A stretch of DNA of 64,000 nt. It comes from Rhodococcus sp. 4CII (lineage in GTDB: Bacteria > Actinomycetota > Actinomycetes > Mycobacteriales > Mycobacteriaceae). Shown piece by piece: positions 57,431 through 64,000 of the stretch. Where the stretch lies: NCBI RefSeq assembly GCF_014256275.1, contig NZ_JACCFE010000002.1, forward strand, positions 3,452,001-3,516,000, written 5' to 3'. Numbering within the stretch: the first letter of the stretch is position 1; each line of letters opens with the position of its first letter. The notes beneath the pieces are model-generated. The model was not told the DNA's origin, ran no database searches, and worked only from the letters and a program-made list of their open reading frames with translations. The translations under genes and the position numbers were made by a program.

Positions 57431-57447
57431 CGAACGGCGGCGCCGTT
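57431..57447. terminator. hairpin between convergent WS/DGAT and acyl-CoA synthetase genes
   Basis: GAACGGC (57431-57437) and GCCGTTC (57441-57447) pair exactly around GGC. It lies in the 174-nt convergent gap and can serve both transcripts. No T-run; nothing else coding is seen in the gap. Confidence 0.5.
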
Positions 57448-57484
57448 CACCGACTGACCCGGGTGTCCCGGCCGGCGTGGGAGG

Positions 57485-59038
57485 TCAGTTGACCTGACGT
57501 GCTTGCCCGTCCCAGTAGGGGGCGCGCAGTTTGAACTTCTGCAGCTTGCCCGTGGCGGTGCGGGCCAACTCGGGGCGGAACTCGACCGACGTCGGCGCCT
57601 TGAAGCCGGCCAGGTGCTCCTTGCACCAGGAGATCAATTCCGCCTCGGTGGCACTGTCGGGTTCGACGTCCGGGTGCAGCACGACCAGGGCCTTGATCGT
57701 CTCGCCCCACTTCTCGCTGGGCACGGCGATCACAGCCACCTCGGCGACGGCCGGGTGGGAGAACAGGCAGTCCTCGACCTCGATCGAGGAGACATTCTCG
57801 CCGCCGGTGATGATCACGTCTTTTTTGCGGTCGGCGATGGTCAGGTAGCCGTCGTCGCCGATGACGCCGCCGTCGCCGGTGTGGAACCAGTCGCCGACCA
57901 GTGCCTTCTCGGTTTCCTCGGGTTTGCCCCAATAACCTTCCATCACGACGTTGGACCGGGCCAGCACCTCACCGGCGCCGTCCTCGGTGTCCTCGATCGC
58001 CAGGCGGACGCCGAGTGCCGGGGTGCCGGCCCGAGTCAGTTTCGCCGCGCGGGCTTCGGGGTCGAGGTGGTCCCACTCCGCCCGGGTGCGGTTGACGGTC
58101 AGCAACGGGGAGGTTTCGGTGAGGCCGTAGATCTGGATGAACTCCCAGCCGAGTTCCTCCTCGACCCGGGCGACGGTCTTCGTCGGGGGTGGCGCCCCGG
58201 CCATGATGATCCGCACCCGGTCCCGGCCGGGGATCTCGCCGTCCCAGGTCTGGGCGGCGTCGAGGACCGCGGCCGCGACCGCCGGGGCCGCGCACATCAA
58301 CGTGACCCCGTGATCACGCACCCGCCGCAGGATCTCGGCGCCGTCGATCTTGCGGAGGATGATGTGCTGGGCGCCGACGCCGGTCATCGCGAACGGCTGA
58401 CCCCACCCGTTGCAATGGAACATCGGCAGGGTGTGCAGATATACGTCCCGGTCGCTGATGGTGGCGTGCAGGCCGAAGGTGACCGCGTTGACCCAGATGT
58501 TGCGGTGAGTGATCTGCACACCCTTCGGGCGGGCGGTGGTCCCGGAGGTGTAATTGATGGTGGCGGTGGCGGATTCGTCCGGCTCCCACGGCTGCGGCTC
58601 CGCGTCGGGGGCGGCGTAGAGATCAGCGTCCGAACCGAGGACGAACTTGTGCTCGCACTCGACCTCGCTCAGTGTGTCCGCGAGTTCGGGGTCGACGTAG
58701 AGGACGCGGGCGCCGGAGTCCTCGATGATGTAGCGGACCTCGGCGGGGCTCAGCCGGAAGTTGATCGGGACCAGCACCCGGCCCCAGCCGCTGACCCCGT
58801 AGAAGGAGGTCAGCAGCCGGCTGGAGTTGTGGCTGACGATCGCGACCCGCTCGCCCACATCGATGCCGAGGTCGTCGAGTCGGGCGGCCTGCCGGCGCGC
58901 GAGGTCGCCGATCTCGGAGTACGTCAGCGAGCCCTGACTCGGTGCGGGTTGCTCGGGTTCGTCGACCACACCGATCCGGTCGCCGTACACGGTGACGGCG
59001 CGGTCGAGGAAATCGGTGACGCTGAACGGGATAAACAC
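57485..59038 (-). CDS. acyl-CoA synthetase (AMP-forming), long-chain/AMP-dependent type
   Basis: A 517-residue ANL ligase. Phosphate loop INYTSGTTARPKGV, gate region HTLPMFHCNGWG, motif IYGLTETSPL, WFHTGDGG, hinge IADRKKDVIITGGENV and the C-terminal ATGKLQK lysine are all in order. I chose the GTG at 59038 with TAGGAGAAG upstream. The FHCNGWG pattern is typical of fatty-acid or aromatic-acid ligases in mycolic-acid actinobacteria. It converges with WS/DGAT, and both could act in lipid storage, but the gene is separately transcribed. Confidence 0.92.
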   Translation of the reverse strand: MFIPFSVTDFLDRAVTVYGDRIGVVDEPEQPAPSQGSLTYSEIGDLARRQAARLDDLGIDVGERVAIVSHNSSRLLTSFYGVSGWGRVLVPINFRLSPAEVRYIIEDSGARVLYVDPELADTLSEVECEHKFVLGSDADLYAAPDAEPQPWEPDESATATINYTSGTTARPKGVQITHRNIWVNAVTFGLHATISDRDVYLHTLPMFHCNGWGQPFAMTGVGAQHIILRKIDGAEILRRVRDHGVTLMCAAPAVAAAVLDAAQTWDGEIPGRDRVRIIMAGAPPPTKTVARVEEELGWEFIQIYGLTETSPLLTVNRTRAEWDHLDPEARAAKLTRAGTPALGVRLAIEDTEDGAGEVLARSNVVMEGYWGKPEETEKALVGDWFHTGDGGVIGDDGYLTIADRKKDVIITGGENVSSIEVEDCLFSHPAVAEVAVIAVPSEKWGETIKALVVLHPDVEPDSATEAELISWCKEHLAGFKAPTSVEFRPELARTATGKLQKFKLRAPYWDGQARQVN

Positions 59039-59157
59039 GACTTCTCCTACGGATTCCATACGTCGACAAGGGGCACGAACCGAACCACCTCTGACGGTAC
59101 GGTCTCCGCCCGTGGGGCGGGGCCGGTCGAACCGAAAACCGGCAGGTGTGCCGGAAA

Positions 59158-59496
59158 AGCGCCAGTTATTCCGAGACGGGCGAGGCGGCGGCCCGAGCAG
59201 CCCTCGCCGATGCAGGCGTCGACTACGCCACAGCGCAGCGGGCCTCGTCACCGTCGAGGAGGTGCTCGCGTCCTCGAAGATCTACGGGCCGCTGACCCGG
59301 TTGCAGTGCTGCCCGCCAACGTGCGGTGCGGCCGCGGCGGCGACCACACGTACGGCGGCCGGGCGGTCACCAACCCCTCGGGTGGACTGCTGTCCAAGGG
59401 GCCTCCCCTCGGCGCGACGGCACTCGCCCAGAGTCCGGAACTGCTGTACCAACTCGACGCGGCCTTCGCATACCGAGGCCCGGGCCGCGAGTGGGA
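59158..59496 (+). pseudogene. remnant of a lipid-transfer-type thiolase in three frames
   Basis: Three pieces of one protein occur in order but in different frames. An N-terminal piece at 59167-59230 reads SETGEAAARAALADAGVDYA. A middle piece at 59241-59340 reads VEEVLASSKIYGPLTRLQCC. A C-terminal piece at 59363-59455 reads NPSGGLLSKGPPLGATALAQ. The order and motifs match sterol-carrier/lipid-transfer-type thiolases, but most of the protein is missing and the SKGHPLG histidine is proline here. It is non-functional by frameshift and deletion. It lies between an acyl-CoA synthetase and exonuclease III. Boundaries are approximate. Confidence 0.75.
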
Positions 59497-59513
59497 TCCC
59501 TACACTGTGACGG

Positions 59514-60428
59514 GTGCGGATTGCGACCTTCAACGTCAATGGGATCCGCGCGGCGCAGCGGCGTGGGATCGAGGAGTGGCTGGGACACCGTGAACCCGAC
59601 GTGGTCGCGCTGCAGGAGGTGCGGGCTCGTGCCGCCGCGATCCCTCCCGGCGTCTTCGGCGACTATCACCTCGCATATGACGAGGGGGACGTCGCGGGCC
59701 GCAACGGTGTCGCAGTCCTGACTCGGCACGCGCCCGTCGCGGTTCGGACGTGGAGCGGTACCGCACTGCTGCGTAAACCAGGCGAATTGCACACCGAAAG
59801 AGTCGAACTGGACCCGCAGCCGTTGGCTCGGGGACTGGGAGAATTCGCGAACCAGGGCCGCTACGTCGAGGTCGATCTCGCCGACGCCCCCATCACCATC
59901 GCGTCCATGTACCTGCCGAAAGGCGGGCTTCCGGCGCACCTCCAGAAGCCCGGGCGCATGCGGGAGGCGCCCGACGGCGGCGCCCGTTACGACCGCAAGA
60001 TGCGTTTCCTGTCCGCGTTCGCGCGACAGCTGACCCGCACCCGCCGCACGGCACGCGCGCAGGGCCGGGAACTCCTGCTGATGGGCGACCTCAACATCGC
60101 GCACACCCGCCACGACGTCCGGAACTGGCGGCGCAGCAATCAGGTCGAGGGCTATCTGCCGGAGGAGCGGGGGTGGTTCGACTCCATCCTGTCGCCGCGC
60201 ACCCTCATCGACGTCGTCCGGCAACATCATCCGGGCATCGACGGTCCGTACTCGTGGTGGTCGTGGCTCGGGCAGTCGTTCGCGAACGACACCGGGTGGC
60301 GCATCGACTACCACCTCGCGACGCCCCACCTGGCCCGGGCGGCGGTCACCGCCGGCACCGACCGCGAGCAGGCCGCCGACCTCCGGATGAGCGACCACGC
60401 CCCGGTCGTCGTGGACTACGACTTCTGA
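59514..60428 (+). CDS. xthA: exodeoxyribonuclease III (AP endonuclease)
   Basis: A 304-residue member of the exonuclease III/APE1 phosphodiesterase family: MRIATFNVNGIRAA with the metal-coordinating Asn region, EPDVVALQEVRA with the catalytic glutamate, YLPKGG, MGDLNIAHTRHDVRNW and the C-terminal RIDYHLAT and SDHAPVV with Asp-His. It nicks DNA at abasic sites and removes 3' blocking groups in base-excision repair. The start is GTG at 59514, inside the trailing edge of the thiolase remnant and without a strong ribosome binding site. It is slightly longer than the classical 268 residues because of an insert near residues 100-160. Confidence 0.92.
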   Translation: MRIATFNVNGIRAAQRRGIEEWLGHREPDVVALQEVRARAAAIPPGVFGDYHLAYDEGDVAGRNGVAVLTRHAPVAVRTWSGTALLRKPGELHTERVELDPQPLARGLGEFANQGRYVEVDLADAPITIASMYLPKGGLPAHLQKPGRMREAPDGGARYDRKMRFLSAFARQLTRTRRTARAQGRELLLMGDLNIAHTRHDVRNWRRSNQVEGYLPEERGWFDSILSPRTLIDVVRQHHPGIDGPYSWWSWLGQSFANDTGWRIDYHLATPHLARAAVTAGTDREQAADLRMSDHAPVVVDYDF

Positions 60429-60595
60429 TCGCGGAGATTCTTCGCCCTGACGCGGTGGTGCGCGTGCAGTCATCCATTCATGCGCTGGTGGTCATGTCCG
60501 GCCGCGCCGTCCTTCCTAGTGTTTCAGATCACAGACGCTCGACGTGATGCGCACGTGCGATTCCCGTTGAGCCGTGGGATGGAAGGACGGACACC

Positions 60596-61024
60596 GTGGC
60601 GACACTGCAGACGGTCCAGAAGATCGGGCCGGTGTTGGACCTGTTCGCCGCAGCGCAACCGGAATGGGGAGTCTCCGAAGTCGCGGCTGCCATCGACGTT
60701 CCCCGATCGAGTGCGCACGCGCTGCTGTCGAGTCTGGTCGACACCGGACTGCTGCAATGGCCCACCCGGGGTCGCTATCGGATCGGCTGGCGGGTCATCG
60801 AACTCGGCGAGACTCTGCGGGGCACCGTCGACGTGCGGTCCTGCGCGGCGCCGATCATCGAAAGTCTCGTCGAACGGTTCGGCGAGACCAGCCACCTCGC
60901 GGTGATGGAGCGGTGGCATGTGCTGTACGTCGACAGGGTGGTCGGCACGCACAACATCACCGTGCAGGGGGCCCGCGTCGGCGCCCGCCTCGAAGCGCAC
61001 TGCACCGCGGTGAACAGAGGTGCC
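60596..61024 (+). pseudogene. truncated IclR-family regulator fused to a hydratase gene
   Basis: The first 139-143 codons encode a normal IclR start: winged helix (PEWGVSEVAAAIDVPRSSAH), then the beginning of the effector domain (GETSHLAVMERWHVLYVDRV) up to EAHCTAV. Instead of the remaining about 110 residues the frame enters the hydratase sequence. GTG at 60596 follows GGAAGG, so expression of a chimeric protein is possible. The DNA-binding domain looks intact, but ligand binding should be lost. Probably the former regulator of the catabolic genes that lie in pieces downstream. Confidence 0.8.
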
Positions 61025-61697
61025 ATGGATACCGACGCACGCAAGGCCGCCGACCGGTTACTGGAGGTGTACCGGACGGGCGAACCGATCGACCCCCTCA
61101 CCCCGGAACACCCCGACGCGTCGATCGAACTCGCCTACCGAATCCAGCAACTGCAGGTCGAGGCGTGGACGCTGGGCGGCGACACCGTCAAAGGTCACAA
61201 GGTGGGCCTCGCGTCGCGGGCCATCCAACGGCAGATGGGCGTGAACCAACCCGACTTCGGGCACCTGACCGCGAGCATGTTCCACCTCGAGCACCAGCCC
61301 ATCCCCGCGGACCAGTTCCTGCAACCGCGGATCGAGCCCGAGGTGGCGTTCGTGCTGGGCAGGCCGCTGTCCGGGCCCAGGGTCACCGTGGCCGAGGCCG
61401 TCCGAGCCGTCGACTTCGTGCTGCCCGCGCTCGAGATCGTCGGAGTCCCGGATCCGGGACTGGAAGATCGGCATCTTCGACACCGTCGCCGACAACGCGT
61501 CGTCGGGTGGAGTGATCCTGGGCAGCCGCCCGGTCGCGCTGAACGATGTGGACCTGCGGCTCGCGGGTTGCACACTGCACATCGGTGGGGAACTCGTGGC
61601 CACCGGCGCGGGTGGTGCCGTCCTCGGTTCGCCGCTCAACGCACTGGTGTGGCTGGCGAACACGATGGGACCGATGGGCGTGACGCTCGAGCCCGGC
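61025..61697 (+). pseudogene. frameshifted and truncated 2-keto-4-pentenoate hydratase
   Basis: An MhpD/HpaH-type hydratase. It begins MDTDARKAADRLLEVYRTGE with its own ATG and an AGAGG just upstream. It continues to LPALEIV in one frame, then after a 1-nt shift near 61441 resumes as SRIRDWKIGIFDTVADNASSG, running to VTLEPGHVV in the next frame. The usual tail beginning LPGS is missing, because the sequence runs into a reductase gene. Family members hydrate 2-hydroxypenta-2,4-dienoate in meta-cleavage pathways. The active-site region SRIRDW is split by the frameshift. Inactive unless the frameshift is a sequencing error. Confidence 0.8.
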
Positions 61698-61698
61698 C

Positions 61699-62370
61699 AT
61701 GTGGTGCGACTACAACGGCATCGTGTGGGAACTGTCGGACATCGCTCGCCAGACTCGCAGGCTCCTCGTCGAACTGGACGAGCCGATGGAGTTCGACGCC
61801 GGCCGGTACGCAGAGCTGATCGTGCCGGGATCCGGCGTCGCACGGCAGTATTCGATGGCGAATCCGCCGTCCGAGGGGCGGATGCTCGAGTTCCACGTCC
61901 GTAACACGGCGGGCGGCCTCGCCACCGAAGGCTGGATCTTCGACACACTCCGTGTGGGCGATCGAATCGATCTGCGTGGACCGCTCGGTCAATTCGGTGT
62001 CACCGAACCCCGGAAAGAGCCGGCCATCCTGATCGGCGGAGGAACCGGGCTCGCCCCGCTCAAATCGATTGTCCGGCATGCACTGGACGGCGATCTGCTC
62101 CCGGACATTCACCTCTACCACGGCGGTCGCCGAGAAGCGGATCTCTACGACGTCGAGCATTTCCGCGCGGTCGCGGCGGCCGATTCCCGCTTCCACTATC
62201 ACCCGGTCCTCAGCGAGGAGTCCTGGAACGGAGCGACGGGCCTGTGCGGACCGCCCGCGATGGTCGTCGCCGCCGTCAAGGCGCTCAAACGCCGACGCAT
62301 GTCGCCACGGCTGATCTTCAAGGAGGAGTTCACCGTGAGCGCGCCGCGCCAGGTGGTCGAGGCCGTGTGA
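61699..62370 (+). pseudogene. N-terminally truncated flavin reductase (phenol hydroxylase reductase-like)
   Basis: A 223-residue frame beginning at an ATG embedded in the hydratase end. It retains an FAD domain (RQYSMANPPS), an NAD-binding GGGTGLAPLKS and the C-terminal LCGPPAM. It lacks the plant-type 2Fe-2S domain of about 90-100 residues that normally precedes this unit in phenol, toluene or benzoate oxygenase reductases. The ATG at 61699 has no ribosome binding site. If expressed it could only pass electrons to free flavin or dyes. Best explained as the surviving 3' part of an aromatic oxygenase gene set. Confidence 0.75.
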
Positions 62371-62657
62371 TCCCGCAGTCCCCCGTCGATCCGACGCGAG
62401 AGGCAGGGGCGAGACGGCATACCGACTTTGGCGACCCTGGCCCCATAGGTCAGGACCACCTAAACGGTAACGGGGCTGCGGCTTTGCCTTGCCGGCTCTG
62501 GGCCACTCATGAATCTCGCGGTGCCGACACGGCCATCGGCTGGTCGTCCAAAATCTGCAGGATGCACACCACGGTGCCACGGCGAGATAGTGTTCGGGTG
62601 TCACGGGCACGGCTCGTCAGTTTCCTCGATGTCCTGAACTCAGACAGGCTGGGCACC
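62371..62657. other. 287-nt convergent intergenic stretch, no gene
   Basis: Between the truncated reductase and the leftward DUF222/HNH gene I find no convincing coding sequence or RNA gene. A short distal inverted pair, ATCTCGC near 62514 and GCGAGAT near 62582, is the only symmetry noted. It may be non-coding debris of the rearrangement. Confidence 0.4.
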
Positions 62658-63995
62658 CTACTGCCGTCGCGCATGCGCGATCAACTCACCGGGGTGATGT
62701 CGGTGGTTGACACGCGGTCTTCGGGTGGGGTCGATGTGCGGTGGCGGGATCCATTCGGTCCGGCCCGGGTGCGCGGAATGTTCCGGCGCGGACCTCGTCG
62801 ACCACCCGGCTGGGCCGTCGTTGACCTGGGCATGGCAGGCGTCGCACACCAGGGCCAGGCTGTCGATGTCGGTGCGCCCACCCTTGTGCCAGTCCGTGAC
62901 ATGGTGCACCGCACACAGACTCGCCGGTGCTGCGCACCCGGGCCGGGTGCATCCCGCGTCTGCCGCGATCAGGGCGAGGCGCTGATCGGCGCCGGCCAGA
63001 CGACGCCGCCGCCCCAGGTGCAGCGGACGACCCGCATGGTCGAACAGCGCGAGCACCGGATGCGCGTCCTCGGCCAGGGCCAAGGCGTCCTCGATCGGGA
63101 GTAGTCCGCCTGTCGCCGTCGTGGCGAGACCGCCGATCGCTCGTTCCAATTGTTCGAGCGTCATCGTGACGATCACGGTGGTCGACAGTCCCCGGTGCCG
63201 GCCGAGCACCCCCGAGGCGAGCAGTACGCGGAACATCGCGCTGAACGCGTCGTGATGACGTTGCGCCGCGGTGCGGGTATCGCGGGCGGCCGCCGCCGCC
63301 AACACCTCTCGATCGACCGACGGGTCTTCGGCGTCGCCGGTCGGCGACGCGGGATCGTCCGGGTTGTTCATCCCCGGCCGGGCCCATTTGGCGAGAATCG
63401 GATCGAGCAGCGCCCGCGCGACAGGGTCGAGTTCACCGGAGATCTTCGACATCAGTTCGGTGTCTTGCCGCCCGATCGAGATACCCCGCCGGCGTTTCCG
63501 GTCACGGTCGTCGCCGAGGTTCCCGTCCGGATTCAGATATGCCAGCAACCGGTGCCCGGCCTGCTCCACGTCCTCCGGGGTGCCGTCCCGGGCAAGACGG
63601 GCCAGCACCTCCTCCGCGTCGGCGAGCGCCTCGTTGCCCACGGCGTGGGGGATCTTGCGCATCACCTTCGCGACCGCGCGCGCATGGCCCACACCGATGT
63701 CGCCGTCACGCTGCGCTGCAGCGGTTTCCGGTAACACCGGCGGCATCGGGTCGCCGGACAGGGTGTGCCACACCCCCAGTTCGCGGGCCGAGGTGACACG
63801 GGCGGACGCGTCCGCCGCCGAGATCCGGAGCACGTCGATCAGCATCTTCTTCGGTGAGTTGTAACCCAGACTCGCCGGGACCGAGCGCTCCACACTCTCC
63901 ACGATCAGCCGGTGCGAGAGGGCATCCGCTCGGCGAAGCGACTGCTCCACCCCGCGCATCACGTCGACTACCTCACCGTCCGACAATTCCGTCAA
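62658..63995 (-). CDS. DUF222/HNH endonuclease domain protein (13E12-type)
   Basis: A 445-residue protein (start as far as visible) of the actinobacterial DUF222-HNH class. The N-terminal helical region includes LIVESVERSVPASLGY and ISAADASARVTSAREL. The C-terminal zinc-binding HNH domain reads CTRPGCAAPASLCAVHHVTDWHKGG followed by LALVCDACHAQV, with the Cys pairs and His residues intact. Members occur in many copies and often lie beside mobile or repeat sequences; the nuclease role is predicted only. The ATG at 63995 is 5 nt from the window end, so the true start may lie beyond it. Confidence 0.88.
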   Translation of the reverse strand: MTELSDGEVVDVMRGVEQSLRRADALSHRLIVESVERSVPASLGYNSPKKMLIDVLRISAADASARVTSARELGVWHTLSGDPMPPVLPETAAAQRDGDIGVGHARAVAKVMRKIPHAVGNEALADAEEVLARLARDGTPEDVEQAGHRLLAYLNPDGNLGDDRDRKRRRGISIGRQDTELMSKISGELDPVARALLDPILAKWARPGMNNPDDPASPTGDAEDPSVDREVLAAAAARDTRTAAQRHHDAFSAMFRVLLASGVLGRHRGLSTTVIVTMTLEQLERAIGGLATTATGGLLPIEDALALAEDAHPVLALFDHAGRPLHLGRRRRLAGADQRLALIAADAGCTRPGCAAPASLCAVHHVTDWHKGGRTDIDSLALVCDACHAQVNDGPAGWSTRSAPEHSAHPGRTEWIPPPHIDPTRRPRVNHRHHPGELIAHARRQ

Positions 63996-64000
63996 CCCCG

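Noticed and set aside
57503..59593. 696-codon frame opposite the second acyl-CoA synthetase
   Set aside because: Mostly shadow. Only its last part (from about 59363) coincides with the C-terminal piece of the thiolase remnant, listed separately.
1..64000. tRNA, rRNA, CRISPR array, insertion sequence or prophage
   Set aside because: Looked for cloverleaf-like stretches, regularly spaced repeats, transposase motifs and phage structural genes; none seen. The holin-like domain at 27048 belongs to a fusion protein with no other phage genes nearby.

Overview
High-GC DNA with actinobacterial gene content. The mix of polyhydroxyalkanoate (PHA) synthase, wax ester synthase/diacylglycerol acyltransferase, GabD2-type dehydrogenase, Rv1733c-like membrane proteins, a DUF222/HNH protein and many tightly coupled catabolic operons points to Rhodococcus or a close mycolic-acid relative. 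That is inference from gene content; no rRNA, tRNA, CRISPR array or intact insertion sequence was seen.

Layout. 1-8.8 kb: an enoyl-CoA hydratase/acyl-CoA synthetase pair; a PHA island (phaC, MaoC-type hydratase, XRE regulator, small phasin); an alpha/beta hydrolase; gabD2 with a coupled SRPBCC gene. 8.9-15.6 kb: a leftward operon of MFS transporter, two M20 amidohydrolases and L-serine dehydratase, divergent from a double-length AsnC/Lrp regulator. 15.6-26.2 kb: a 2-hydroxyacid dehydrogenase, glucarate dehydratase, a TSUP exporter and a complete peptide-type ABC transporter, divergent from a second 2-hydroxyacid dehydrogenase coupled to a universal stress protein. 26.2-34.5 kb: a metallo-beta-lactamase-fold protein, a holin-like/phosphatase fusion, a lower-GC MFS gene, a LexA-type box between two unknown genes, an ene-reductase and small unknown proteins.

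34-45 kb: TetR/APC permease/nitrilase-family unit, a GGDEF protein, a Tat lipoprotein intradiol dioxygenase between two Rv1733c-like proteins, then a redox-type module (pirin, VOC protein, MarR, AhpD-like protein, YceI) whose intergenic regions share a palindrome. 44.5-49.6 kb: IclR-controlled CoA-transferase and thiolase genes, then a TetR/enoyl-CoA hydratase pair. 49.7-55.5 kb: a LacI-type sugar or cyclitol cluster (MFS, stress protein, two Gfo/Idh/MocA oxidoreductases, kinase). 55.5-59 kb: WS/DGAT and a second acyl-CoA synthetase. 59.1-62.4 kb: a gene graveyard around exonuclease III, holding a three-frame thiolase remnant and a mosaic in which a truncated IclR gene runs into a frameshifted 2-keto-4-pentenoate hydratase, which runs into a reductase lacking its iron-sulfur domain. 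A DUF222/HNH gene closes the window.

The window is mostly storage-lipid and catabolic metabolism with one regulator per small operon. Its most informative parts are the regulatory palindromes, many of which can be assigned to a neighbouring regulator, and the aromatic-catabolism scar at 59-62 kb. I found no convincing new defence or mobile system. The best leads are the shared MarR-type operators, the SOS box between unknown genes, the 53-nt inverted repeat upstream of WS/DGAT, the N-acyl-serine-like operon and the gene mosaic.
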